NCBI GenBank assembly: GCA_958450865.1
Contig: CAUDNY010000006.1
Span: forward strand, 79,972-143,971
Source of the DNA: an uncultured Collinsella sp.
GTDB lineage: Bacteria; Actinomycetota; Coriobacteriia; Coriobacteriales; Coriobacteriaceae
Direction: 5' to 3'
Length of the DNA: 64,000 nucleotides
The translations under genes and the position numbers were made by a program. The notes beneath the pieces are model-generated. The model was not told the origin of the DNA, did no database searches, and worked only from the letters and a program-made list of their open reading frames with translations. Within the stretch, counting starts at the first letter, position 1. Each line of letters begins with the position of its first letter. This document shows, one piece after another, positions 16,182 to 24,448 of this stretch.

Positions 16182-16215
16182 AACGGGCGCGAACCGCTGT
16201 CGATTCGCGCCCGTT
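16182..16215. terminator. 12-bp hairpin between two hypothetical genes
   Basis: AACGGGCGCGAA and TTCGCGCCCGTT pair perfectly around a 10-nt loop, 31 bases after the stop of the minus-strand gene at 16246. No long T-run. Confidence 0.5.
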
Positions 16216-16245
16216 GTACAGGTTGCCTATCTGGGGATGCAGTGC

Positions 16246-17196
16246 CTAGTTGCCCGATGTCGTGCCTTGGCTTGAACTGTCAGATGTCGTGCCCGATGTG
16301 GTGCCACTCGAATTGCTGTTGCTGCTGTTTGCTGTGCCCGTTCCCGACGTGGTGTCGCTCGTCTGGTCGCCCGTGCTCGGCTGAGAACCGTCGGTCGTTT
16401 GGCTTGAGTCGGTCGTGCCGGACGGCGTGCCACTGTTGGCCGTAGAGGAATCGGTGCCCTGCGATTGGTTTTGGGTGTTCGAGGACGAATCGGCAGAGGT
16501 AGAACTGTCTTGCGTGTCGTCCGTCTGTGCCTGCTGATCTTGTGACTGGGTGGTGCCATTTGCATCGCTCTCGGTCGTGCGCGACGAAAGGATTGGCTCG
16601 GGACGCTCACCCAGACCCTCGCCGGCAGTGGTGATAAGGATGGCGCCGGCGCAGGCGATGACCGCGACGATGGCGATGGCGATCGAGAAGATGATGACCT
16701 TCTTTTGCGTCTGGCTGCGCTCTGCCGCCGCCTTGGCGCGCAGGCTGTTGGGAGCAACGCGCGCCGTGGTCGCGCGCCCCGCAATCTGGCGCATCTCCTG
16801 CGTAGTCGCGGCGCCGCCCAGGTGCTCCTCGGCATTAAACTCAACGGGCTCATAGGCGCCGGCAGGGTAGTCGTCGGCGGCGTGCGTACCTTTGAGGGCT
16901 TCGGCGCTGGCAGAGATAAAGTGGCGGTAGACCTGCGAGGACACAACGGTGATGACCGAGCTCACGGCGGCACCAATTACTGAACCAGCGATGCCGATCT
17001 TGGAAGCAAGCGCGACGCTCGTGGCGGCAGCTGCGGCGCCGGCGATGATTTGGGGAATGGAAATGTCGTCGAACAGGCCCTTTTTGGGTGCGATGGCCAT
17101 GGTCTGTCCGATGGAATGGTTTTCGTGAACGCCGTTGTTGAGCGCGGCCGGTGTCATGACGCGTGTGCGCGGCGCGTCGGTGTACTTGGTTGTCAT
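16246..17196 (-). CDS. hypothetical membrane protein with Ser/Thr/Gly-rich tail
   Basis: About 316 residues. The start at 17196 is chosen because GGGAGGA lies just upstream; the in-frame extension to 17292 would run through the intergenic region. It has an Ala-rich amphipathic or membrane stretch near residues 45-85 (AAAAATSVALASKIG), a basic segment, and a clear membrane helix near residues 178-200 (IIFSIAIAIVAVIACAG). The last about 110 residues are Ser/Thr/Gly/Asn/Gln-rich low complexity, probably exposed outside the cell. No family recognised. It is divergent from nadE. Confidence 0.6.
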   Translation of the reverse strand: MTTKYTDAPRTRVMTPAALNNGVHENHSIGQTMAIAPKKGLFDDISIPQIIAGAAAAATSVALASKIGIAGSVIGAAVSSVITVVSSQVYRHFISASAEALKGTHAADDYPAGAYEPVEFNAEEHLGGAATTQEMRQIAGRATTARVAPNSLRAKAAAERSQTQKKVIIFSIAIAIVAVIACAGAILITTAGEGLGERPEPILSSRTTESDANGTTQSQDQQAQTDDTQDSSTSADSSSNTQNQSQGTDSSTANSGTPSGTTDSSQTTDGSQPSTGDQTSDTTSGTGTANSSNSNSSGTTSGTTSDSSSQGTTSGN

Positions 17197-17399
17197 ACGG
17201 GGTCCTCCCGGTGTAAATCTGCTTCGTTTCGTGTAGCCATCAGGGTACCCACCAGATGTGAATCGTACGTGACATTTAACAGATACCATCAACTCATCAA
17301 TAGCTCACCAAGTTGGTGGGATGCGGTTGCACCCGGCGGTTGAACTACAATAGAGCTTGCTAATTGTTGTGAATGGCGTCTACGCACGGGAGCATTCTT

Positions 17400-19379
17400 A
17401 TGAATCTTCACCTTTCTCAGTCTGATGGCTTTTTGCGTGTGGCGGCGGCGTCGCCGCGGATTCGCGTGGCCGATGTCGAGGGCAATGCCGAGGTTGCGCT
17501 GGCGGCTGTTCGCGAGGCTGCTGAGCGCGGCGTTCGTGCGTTGGTGCTGCCCGAGCTTAACCTGTGCGGCTATACCGCGGCCGATTTGTTCCATAACCGC
17601 ACGCTGCTTCATGCCTGCGAGGCTGCTCTGGTGCATATCCTCGACGAGACTCGTGAGCTGCCGATTGTCTTTACTGTCGGTCTTCCCGTTACAGTTGCCG
17701 AGAATATCTACAACTGCGCCGCCGTGTGCTGCGCGGGCGAGCTTTTGGGTCTCACGGCCAAGAAGTATCTGCCCAACTATGGCGAGTTCTATGAGCGCCG
17801 TTGGTTTGCTCCGGCGCCTGCGGATCCCGTGTGGGTTGAATTTGCCGGTCAGGGTCCGGTCCCGCTGGGTTCGGGGCTTGTCTACCGTTGCTGTGATGAG
17901 GGCGCCGAGGACCTGGTGCTGGGCGTTGAGGTCTGTGAGGACCTGTGGGTGCCGGCGCCCCCTTCGACCGAGATGGCGCTTGCCGGTGCGACGGTGATTC
18001 TCAACCCGTCGGCCTCGGACGAGATTATCGGTAAGGCAGACTATCGCCGCAGCCTTATCTCTAACCAAAGCGCGCGCCTGTACTGTGCCTATGCCTACGC
18101 GGACGCGAGCGAGGGCGAGTCCACGACCGATATGGTCTTTGCGGGCGAGAACCTTATCTACGAAAACGGCTCCAAGCTCGCCGCGACCAAGCTGCTTACC
18201 TGCGACATGGCCATCGCCGATGTTGATCTTGACCGCCTGGTTGCCGAGCGCCGCCGCTCGACGACGTGGGCGCGCGCGGACGATGCGCCGGAGGCCACGA
18301 CCGTTGAGTTTTCTTTTGAGGGAACGCTCTCCGAGGCTCCCGTCCTGCGCGACGCCTGCGACATCGACCGCGTTTTCCCCCGCGCGCCCTTTGTTCCGGC
18401 CGACCATGGTGACCTGGCCGAGCGTTGCGAGACCATCCTCGACCTGCAGACCGCGGGCCTCAAGACCCGTCTTGCCCATACGGGTACCAAGGCGGCTGTC
18501 ATCGGTCTTTCAGGCGGCCTGGACTCCACGTTGGCGCTGCTTGTGACCGTGCGTGCCTTCGATGCACTGGGGCTGCCGCACACGGGCATCACTGCCGTGT
18601 CCATGCCCGGCTTTGGCACGACGCATCGCACCAAGTCGAATGCCGAGTCGCTTGCCCGCGACCTGGGTGTGAGCTTCCGCGAGGTTTCGATTCACGCGGC
18701 CGTGGAGCAGCACTTTAAGGATATCGAGCATGACCCTGCTGTGCAGGACGTGACCTACGAGAACAGTCAGGCCCGCGAGCGCACGCAGATTCTGATGGAT
18801 CTGGCCAACCAGGCTGGCGGTTTTGTCATCGGCACGGGCGACCTGTCGGAGCTGGCGCTCGGCTGGGCTACCTATAACGGCGACCACATGAGCATGTACG
18901 CCGTCAACGCGAGCGTGCCCAAGACGCTTGTGCGCCATCTGGTGCGCTATGCGGCTGATGTCTTTGGCGGGCGTATTGCCGAGGTCTTGCTCGATATCCT
19001 CGATACGCCGGTGTCCCCCGAGCTTCTGCCGCCCACGGGCGACGGCGAGATTGCGCAGAAGACCGAGGATTTGGTGGGCCCGTACGAGCTGCACGATTAC
19101 TTCCTCTACTACCTGCTGCGTTTTGGCTTTGAGCCGGGCAAGATCTACCGCATGGCGCTCAAGAGCTTCGAGGGCGTCTACGACGTCAAGACCATTCACA
19201 CGTGGCTACGCACGTTCTACCGTCGCTTCTTTGCCCAGCAGTTTAAGCGCAGCTGCCTGCCCGATGGCCCCAAGGTGGGCTCGGTCACGCTCAGCCCGCG
19301 CGGCGATTGGCGCATGCCGAGTGACGCCAGCTCGCGCCTGTGGCTCGCCCAGATCGACGCGCTCAATGCAATTGACTAA
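17400..19379 (+). CDS. nadE: NAD+ synthase, glutamine-hydrolysing
   Basis: This is a 659-residue two-domain enzyme. The N-terminal nitrilase-fold glutaminase domain shows the Glu-Lys-Cys triad in LVLPELNLCGY, KKYLPNYGEFYERRW and GVEVCEDLWVP. The C-terminal synthetase domain begins near residue 340 and has the PP-loop VIGLSGGLDSTLALL. GTGDLSELALGW and NASVPKTLVR follow. It makes NAD+ from deamido-NAD+, ATP and glutamine. GGGAG precedes the ATG at 17400; the in-frame ATG at 17373 has no ribosome site. It is a single gene ended by the hairpin at 19448-19478. Confidence 0.93.
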   Translation: MNLHLSQSDGFLRVAAASPRIRVADVEGNAEVALAAVREAAERGVRALVLPELNLCGYTAADLFHNRTLLHACEAALVHILDETRELPIVFTVGLPVTVAENIYNCAAVCCAGELLGLTAKKYLPNYGEFYERRWFAPAPADPVWVEFAGQGPVPLGSGLVYRCCDEGAEDLVLGVEVCEDLWVPAPPSTEMALAGATVILNPSASDEIIGKADYRRSLISNQSARLYCAYAYADASEGESTTDMVFAGENLIYENGSKLAATKLLTCDMAIADVDLDRLVAERRRSTTWARADDAPEATTVEFSFEGTLSEAPVLRDACDIDRVFPRAPFVPADHGDLAERCETILDLQTAGLKTRLAHTGTKAAVIGLSGGLDSTLALLVTVRAFDALGLPHTGITAVSMPGFGTTHRTKSNAESLARDLGVSFREVSIHAAVEQHFKDIEHDPAVQDVTYENSQARERTQILMDLANQAGGFVIGTGDLSELALGWATYNGDHMSMYAVNASVPKTLVRHLVRYAADVFGGRIAEVLLDILDTPVSPELLPPTGDGEIAQKTEDLVGPYELHDYFLYYLLRFGFEPGKIYRMALKSFEGVYDVKTIHTWLRTFYRRFFAQQFKRSCLPDGPKVGSVTLSPRGDWRMPSDASSRLWLAQIDALNAID

Positions 19380-19447
19380 GGTTGGCTAAATTGAACCAAT
19401 GCGGGGTTTGTAAGCGTTACACTTTTGCAATCTGATGGCCCGTATCG

Positions 19448-19478
19448 CGCGGCGCTCTTGTCGGAGCGCCGCGTTTTT
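19448..19478 (+). terminator. strong terminator hairpin just before the aminotransferase
   Basis: CGCGGCGCTC and GAGCGCCGCG (10 bp) plus five T end nadE. It lies only 19 bases before the next start codon, so it must also lie in that gene's leader unless the promoter is extremely close. Confidence 0.8.
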
Positions 19479-19497
19479 CATATCGAAAGGTGGCACC

Positions 19498-20661
19498 ATG
19501 CAGGCATCGCAGCGTCTCGATCGCTTTGGCGCGGAGGTCTTCGCCTCGCTCAACAACAAGCTTCTCGCGCTGAAGGCTCAGGGCAAGACCATTTACAACA
19601 TGAGCGTGGGCACGCCCGACTTTAAGCCGTACGACCATGTGGTCGAGGCGCTGACCCAGGCCGCCCAGGACCCCGAGATGTGGAAATATGCCCTGCGCGA
19701 TCTGCCCGAACTCAAGCAAGCCGTGTGCGATTACTATGAGCGTCGCTTTGGTGTCTCCGGCATTACGCCGTCTATGGTGCAGTCGTGCAACGGCACGCAG
19801 GAGGGCGTGGGCCATTTGGGCCTGGCCCTGCTCGATCCGGGTGACACCATTTTGGTTCCCGATCCGTGCTACCCGGTCTTTGAGGCGGGCGCCAAGATCG
19901 CCGACGCCAAGCTCGAGTACTACCCGTTGGTCGCCGAGCATAATTACCTGCCCTATGTGGCGGGTATCGATCCCGAGGTGGCCGATCGTGCCAAGTATAT
20001 GATCGTGTCGCTGCCCGCAAACCCGGACGGCTCGGTGGGCACGCCCGAGGTCTACGAGGAGATCATCGCTTTCGCCCGCGAGCACGACCTGCTCATCGTC
20101 CATGACAACGCGTACTCCGACATCGTGTTCGACGGCGAGCCGGGCGGCAGCTTCTTGCAGTATCCCGGTGCGCTTGAGGTGGGCGTGGAGTTCTTCTCGC
20201 TTTCCAAGTCGTTTAACGTCACCGGTGCGCGTATCGGCTTTTTGGTCGGCCGCGAGGATGTGGTCTCTGCCTTTGCCAAGCTGCGCGGCCAGATCGACTT
20301 TGGCATGTTCTTCCCGATCCAGAAGGCTGCTATCGCCTGCCTGAACGGTCCGCGCGATGAGGTTGAGGCGCAGCGTCTGAAGTACCAGGAGCGCCGCGAT
20401 GCCCTGTGCGACGGTCTTGAGGGCCTGGGCTGGGAGCGTCCCAACGCGCATGGCTCCATGTTTGTGTGGGCCAAGCTTCCCGGTGGCCGCACCGATTCCA
20501 TGGCGTTTTGCGAGGAGCTCATGGAGAAGGCCGGCGTTGTGGTGACGCCGGGCGCGAGCTTTGGTCCTTCGGGCGAGGGGCACGTGCGCATGGCGCTGGT
20601 CCTGCCACCCGACCAGATTGCTTTGGCTGTCGAGGCCATTCGCGAGGCGGGCCTGTATTAG
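19498..20661 (+). CDS. class I/II PLP-dependent aminotransferase (DapL/DapC-like)
   Basis: This is a 387-residue fold-type I aminotransferase. It has the N-terminal NMSVGTPDFKPYDHV, the NGTQEG phosphate-binding turn, a DPCYPVFEAG strand, VSLPANPDGSVGTP, DNAYSDIVFDG, and the PLP lysine in SLSKSFNVTGARIGF. The closest groups are LL-diaminopimelate aminotransferase-like and acetyl/succinyl-DAP aminotransferases. Because the window carries dapH (the acetylase branch), it may be the N-acetyl-DAP aminotransferase, but it is not in the dap cluster, so this is inference. GAAAGGTGG sets the ATG at 19498. It may be regulated by the terminator hairpin in its leader. Confidence 0.78.
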   Translation: MQASQRLDRFGAEVFASLNNKLLALKAQGKTIYNMSVGTPDFKPYDHVVEALTQAAQDPEMWKYALRDLPELKQAVCDYYERRFGVSGITPSMVQSCNGTQEGVGHLGLALLDPGDTILVPDPCYPVFEAGAKIADAKLEYYPLVAEHNYLPYVAGIDPEVADRAKYMIVSLPANPDGSVGTPEVYEEIIAFAREHDLLIVHDNAYSDIVFDGEPGGSFLQYPGALEVGVEFFSLSKSFNVTGARIGFLVGREDVVSAFAKLRGQIDFGMFFPIQKAAIACLNGPRDEVEAQRLKYQERRDALCDGLEGLGWERPNAHGSMFVWAKLPGGRTDSMAFCEELMEKAGVVVTPGASFGPSGEGHVRMALVLPPDQIALAVEAIREAGLY

Positions 20662-20805
20662 AAAGGTATTTCGGCTCGTCAATAGTTCGAAACCGATTTC
20701 GTGCAGTTATTTTACGAATTCTGCAAACAATTTCGGTAAACGGTCGATTTTTGGCTGCGAATAGGAGCATAATCAAAGTCCCGATTGGATGTATTGGGAT
20801 TACGG

Positions 20806-20839
20806 CAAGCCGCTCGGGTCGTTCCCGGGCGGCTTGTTT
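20806..20839 (+). terminator. terminator-like hairpin in the ldh leader
   Basis: CAAGCCGC pairs with GCGGCTTG, and inner CGGG pairs with CCCG, followed by TTT. It lies 24 bases before the ldh start and downstream of a possible CATAAT -10 box at 20769-20774. It is either the aminotransferase terminator or an attenuator. Confidence 0.55.
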
Positions 20840-20862
20840 GTGGAGAGAGATGGGAGTTTCTA

Positions 20863-21813
20863 ATGGTTAACGAGAAGAAGGTCGCTATTGTCGGCTGTGG
20901 TTTCGTTGGTTCGTCTTCGGCGTTCGCGCTGATGCAGAGTGGTCTGTTCTCCGAGATGGTCCTCATCGACGTGGACAAGAACCGCGCCGAGGGTGAGGCC
21001 CTGGATATCGCGCACGGCATGACGTTTGCCGAGCCGATGAAGATCTATGCCGGCGATTATTCCGATGTCGCCGACGCCGCCATGATCGTCGTCACCGCTG
21101 GTGCTGCCCAGAAGCCCGGTGAGACCCGCCTGGACCTGGTCAACAAGAACGTCAACATCTTTAAGTCCATTATCCCCGAGATTAAGAAGTCCGGCTTCGA
21201 CGGCATTCTGCTCATCGTCTCCAACCCGGTCGATGTTCTGACCTACGCCGCCATCAAGATGTCCGGCCTGCCCGAGGGCCACGTCATCGGTTCCGGCACC
21301 GTGCTCGACACCGGCCGTCTGCAGCAGATGCTTGGTGCCCACGTTGAGGTTGACCCGCGCGATGTCCAGGCCTATGTCATGGGTGAGCACGGTGACTCCG
21401 AGTTTGTCGCTTGGTCCAGCGCTCAGGTTGCCGGCGTTCCGCTGAACACCTTCTGCGAGCTTCACGGTCATCTGGAGCATGAGGCTGCCGAGAAGCGCAT
21501 CGCCGAGGACGTCAAGAACTCCGCCTACACCATCATCGAGAAGAAGCACGCCACCTACTACGGCGTCGCCATGGCCGTCAAGCGCATCTGCACCGCTGTT
21601 ATGCGTGACGAGCAGACCGTGCTGCCGGTTTCCTCGCTCATGGTGGGCGAGTACGGCCTGTCCGATCTTGCCATCTCCATGCCGACCGTCGTTGGCCGCG
21701 ATGGCGTTGTCTGCCGCGTCCCCGTGCCGCTGAACGATGACGAGCAGCATGAGCTTACCGCCTCCGCCAAGGCCCTCAAGGACATCATCGACAGCGTCGA
21801 CTTCTCCTGCTAA
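20863..21813 (+). CDS. ldh: L-lactate dehydrogenase
   Basis: This is a 316-residue NAD-dependent L-lactate dehydrogenase that reduces pyruvate to lactate at the end of fermentation. The Rossmann loop is VAIVGCGFVGSSSAF, followed by the Asp of LIDVDKN. The catalytic loop has GETRLDLV, SNPVDVLTYAAIK follows, and GSGTVLDTGRLQQ holds the substrate Arg. VMGEHGDSEFVAWS holds the catalytic His. GGGAG at 20852-20856 sets the ATG at 20863. A longer frame from 20785 would include the leader hairpin. Single gene with its own terminator at 21847. Confidence 0.92.
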   Translation: MVNEKKVAIVGCGFVGSSSAFALMQSGLFSEMVLIDVDKNRAEGEALDIAHGMTFAEPMKIYAGDYSDVADAAMIVVTAGAAQKPGETRLDLVNKNVNIFKSIIPEIKKSGFDGILLIVSNPVDVLTYAAIKMSGLPEGHVIGSGTVLDTGRLQQMLGAHVEVDPRDVQAYVMGEHGDSEFVAWSSAQVAGVPLNTFCELHGHLEHEAAEKRIAEDVKNSAYTIIEKKHATYYGVAMAVKRICTAVMRDEQTVLPVSSLMVGEYGLSDLAISMPTVVGRDGVVCRVPVPLNDDEQHELTASAKALKDIIDSVDFSC

Positions 21814-21846
21814 ATCAAGCTCGCTAGAGCGAAAAGCTACAATGAA

Positions 21847-21880
21847 GGCGTCCGAGCCCACACGGCCCGGGCGCCTTTTT
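21847..21880 (+). terminator. ldh terminator
   Basis: A GC-rich stem from GGCG (21847) to CGCC (21875) with internal mismatches, followed by five T. Confidence 0.7.
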
Positions 21881-21883
21881 GGT

Positions 21884-21910
21884 GCAAAGTAACCTGACCC
21901 CAATGCACCA
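21884..21910 (+). repeat. 27-base intergenic repeat, copy 1
   Basis: The segment with AACCTGACCCCAATGCACCA recurs at 23097-23123 with three substitutions. The two copies flank the gene at 21928-23088 in direct orientation. Confidence 0.65.
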
Positions 21911-21927
21911 TAGTTGATGGGAGGGCC

Positions 21928-23088
21928 ATGTCGGATTCGCCTAATTTTTTGACCTATGCCCAGACGGCGTTTGACCCGTTTGAGGAACGGCCGTTCTGCG
22001 CGGTGGATAGCCTGGTCTTTGCGTGGTTGTCCTATTTGCGTTTGCCGGGTGTTATGGCGGAGCTGACGAACTGGCAGGGCCTAGACGTACGCGAGCTGCT
22101 TCGTGCCGAGTGCTACCGGGACATGATTGGCGATCTGTGGGATCCAGAGGGGAGCAGGGCCTTGTTGGAGGCCGTGGCAGCAAGCCCTCGCTACCGTGGC
22201 GTGCACGTTTGCGGCTATCGTGCCGTGAGCGATGTGGTGGCGACAGAGCAGTTTGCAGCCATGGCGTTCCGGTTTCCGGCGGGGTTTAGCTATCTTTCCT
22301 TCCGGGGGACCGACAGCACGATTGTGGGCTGGAAAGAGGACTTCAACATGGCGTTCCGGTGTCCCGTGCCCTCCCAGGAATCTGCGGCGCGCTATGTGGA
22401 CGAGGCGGCGGATGCGATTGACGGGGCGCTTTTGTGCGGAGGTCATTCCAAGGGTGGAAACCTTGCGGTGTACGGTGCGGCGATGTGCTCCGATGTCGCC
22501 CGTGATCGAATCGAACGGGTGTATTCCCATGATGGTCCGGGCTTCGTCGAGGAGTTTCTGAACGGCAACGCCTTTGCCGATCTTTCCGGTCGAATCGACA
22601 AGACGCTACCTCGGTCGTCGATCTTCGGCATGATGTTCGAGACACAGGAGGACTATGCCATCGTTGAGAGCACCGAGTTCAGCCTGCTGCAGCATAATCC
22701 CTTTAGCTGGGTGGTTGATGATCGCGACTTCGTGTACTGTGAGCGCCTGTCCGCCGGTGCTCGATACGTTGATGGCTCCATTCGCGAGATGCTGCTTGCA
22801 GTGTCACCTAGCGAGCGCGAGCGTTTTGTAGATGCGTTGTTCTCCGTGTTTGAGGCTACGGGTGCTGAGCGGTTTGCGGATATCGCCGGGAATCTGCGCG
22901 AGAGCCTGCCCGTGATGCTCCAGGCCGCGCAAGGCTTTGACGAGGATACGCGACGCTTTGTCTCGCAGACCATCGTGGCAATCCTTAAATGCGCGCTGCT
23001 GCCCAAACGACCCCAGATCGACATGCCCGCTGCCGGCAAGAGTTTGGCAGAACAGCTCGAGGCTTGGCAGTCCGAGCTCCTGCGCTAG
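21928..23088 (+). CDS. DUF2974 (Mbeg1-like) alpha/beta-hydrolase-type protein
   Basis: This is a 386-residue protein of the DUF2974/Mbeg1-like family. After an N-terminal region with FDPFEERPFCAVDSLVFAWL it has YLSFRGTDSTIVGWKEDFNM, a lipase-like strand and lid. The nucleophile elbow LCGGHSKGGNLAVYGA (G-H-S-K-G) and SHDGPGF follow, so a Ser hydrolase (lipase/esterase) activity is plausible. There is no signal peptide. The start at 21928 follows GGGAGG. It stands alone, framed by two copies of a 27-base repeat. Biological role unknown. Confidence 0.78.
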   Translation: MSDSPNFLTYAQTAFDPFEERPFCAVDSLVFAWLSYLRLPGVMAELTNWQGLDVRELLRAECYRDMIGDLWDPEGSRALLEAVAASPRYRGVHVCGYRAVSDVVATEQFAAMAFRFPAGFSYLSFRGTDSTIVGWKEDFNMAFRCPVPSQESAARYVDEAADAIDGALLCGGHSKGGNLAVYGAAMCSDVARDRIERVYSHDGPGFVEEFLNGNAFADLSGRIDKTLPRSSIFGMMFETQEDYAIVESTEFSLLQHNPFSWVVDDRDFVYCERLSAGARYVDGSIREMLLAVSPSERERFVDALFSVFEATGAERFADIAGNLRESLPVMLQAAQGFDEDTRRFVSQTIVAILKCALLPKRPQIDMPAAGKSLAEQLEAWQSELLR

Positions 23089-23096
23089 CCATTGGC

Positions 23097-23123
23097 GCAA
23101 AGCAACCTGTCCCCGATGCACCA
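23097..23123 (+). repeat. 27-base intergenic repeat, copy 2
   Basis: The segment with AACCTGTCCCCGATGCACCA begins 9 bases after the DUF2974 gene stop and matches the copy at 21884 at 24 of 27 positions. Confidence 0.65.
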
Positions 23124-23199
23124 AGCTTCGATGCGCCTGGGGCGGGCTCGACCGCTATACTGGTTCGTGCCGAAATCGATCTAGAACGGAATGCCGTAT

Positions 23200-24204
23200 A
23201 TGAAAATCAATCACGCGATTCTACATATCCTGGACTTTGACTCTGCCGTCAACGTCATGAGCCAGCGCGAGCTCGATATCGAGAGCCGTACCGTGCGCAA
23301 CTTTGTGACCACGCATCTGCGCCGCGCACGCACTTCGGCCGACAATAAGCGCGCCACGTTTGCCGAGAACTCTGCGTTTGGCGGCGAGCTCAAGGGCTAT
23401 TTCTTTGGCGAGCGCGAGTTCGTAGACCTGTCGCAGCAGATTGCGGAGTTCATTTCCTCCGAGCTTACCAAGGCCGAAAAAGCCGAGTCCACCGATGTGC
23501 TCGTGGCCGACTTTGACGACGACGAGGATGCCCGCTGGTTTGCCGTGATGCTGCTGGGCTCCAAACAGGCCTTTATGCACGAGGTGGGCCGCGAGGAGGG
23601 CGAGGTACGCAACGACATCGCGCGTCACTACGCCATTCTGCCGAACCCTTCGCAAAAGGTGCCGAGCTATGCCATCGTGCGCGCGAGCACCATGGAGATC
23701 GGCTATGTGGACAAGAAACGCAAGATTGCCGGCGAGGACCGTATGCTCATTCCCGACGGTCTGCTGCAGTGCGATACGGGCGTGTCGGGCAAGGAAGTTA
23801 TCGACACCGTTACGCGTGTGGTCGAGGAGGTCGCCGAGGAGCACGGTGCCAATACGGCCGTAGCGCTCGCTAAGGTTAAGGCTGCCGTTGCCGAGAAGGT
23901 TGAGGATGACGAGGAACTGCCGCCCTGGGATATCGTCGATGAGGTCTTTGAGGACGAGCCGGTCATCAAGGAGAGCGTGCGTGCGGCGCTGACCGAAGAG
24001 AAGGTGCCCGAGCGTGTGCCCGTGGAGCGCAAGCAGGTCGAGCGTGCGGCCGTGCGCAACCACAAGATTCGTACCGATACGGGCATCGAGATCAGCTTTC
24101 CGGCCGAGATGGGCTCGAACTCCGAGTACATCGAGTTCGTCAACGAACCCAACGGCCTCATCTCCATCGAGCTCAAAAACATCGGCAGCATCGAGAATCG
24201 ATAA
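23200..24204 (+). CDS. nucleoid-associated protein, NdpA/YejK family
   Basis: This 334-residue protein starts MKINHAILHILDFDS, as family members do. The ATG at 23200 is preferred over the ATG at 23191, which abuts the ACGGA motif. The N-terminal half has SRTVRNFVTTHLRRAR and FFGEREFVDLSQQIA. The middle has VLVADFDDDEDARWFAVMLL and SYAIVRASTMEIGYVDKK. The C-terminus is acidic, then basic with strands ending LISIELKNIGSIENR. NdpA proteins associate with the nucleoid in proteobacteria. In Gram-positives the role is undefined. Single gene with a strong terminator. Confidence 0.8.
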   Translation: MKINHAILHILDFDSAVNVMSQRELDIESRTVRNFVTTHLRRARTSADNKRATFAENSAFGGELKGYFFGEREFVDLSQQIAEFISSELTKAEKAESTDVLVADFDDDEDARWFAVMLLGSKQAFMHEVGREEGEVRNDIARHYAILPNPSQKVPSYAIVRASTMEIGYVDKKRKIAGEDRMLIPDGLLQCDTGVSGKEVIDTVTRVVEEVAEEHGANTAVALAKVKAAVAEKVEDDEELPPWDIVDEVFEDEPVIKESVRAALTEEKVPERVPVERKQVERAAVRNHKIRTDTGIEISFPAEMGSNSEYIEFVNEPNGLISIELKNIGSIENR

Positions 24205-24231
24205 GTTGCGTTACGCCTACAGCGGGAAAGC

Positions 24232-24265
24232 AAAGGCCGAAGCCCTTTGGGTCTTCGGCCTTTTT
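24232..24265 (+). terminator. terminator of the NdpA-like gene
   Basis: AAAGGCCGAAG pairs with CTTCGGCCTTT and five T follow at 24261-24265. Confidence 0.8.
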
Positions 24266-24308
24266 GCTTGGAGCTCAATTGAGTTGCAGACTGAGCATAA
24301 GTCAGCGA

Positions 24309-24406
24309 AAGCGCCCCTAAGCGAGTAAGGTGACGTGAAAGAGGAGGGAAGCGTACTTTGGTACGCGACCGACGATTGAACGTCAGATTGCCGCTTAGGG
24401 GCGCTT
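24309..24406 (+). repeat. long hairpin element, family 1, copy A
   Basis: A 15-bp perfect outer stem (AAGCGCCCCTAAGCG at 24309-24323 with 24392-24406) encloses TGACGT/ACGTCA (24331-24336 with 24380-24385) and GCGTAC/GTACGC (24351-24356 with 24361-24366). The about 50-base core recurs at 39779-39828, where the outer arms are different but again complementary. It lies 3' of dapH. I do not recognise a named RNA or repeat family. Confidence 0.75.
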
Positions 24407-24418
24407 GCAGCGTCGGCT

Positions 24419-24448
24419 GGTTACGCGGTTTGGTAAAACCGCGTAACC
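24419..24448 (-). terminator. 13-bp hairpin directly after dapH
   Basis: GGTTACGCGGTTT pairs perfectly with AAACCGCGTAACC around a 4-nt loop, abutting the dapH stop codon. No T-run, so it may act with the adjacent copy A element. Confidence 0.5.

Noticed and set aside
24309..24448. Reading the copy A hairpin and its neighbour as a plain Rho-independent terminator
   Set aside because: There is no T-run, the core recurs elsewhere with different arms, and a separate hairpin already follows dapH.
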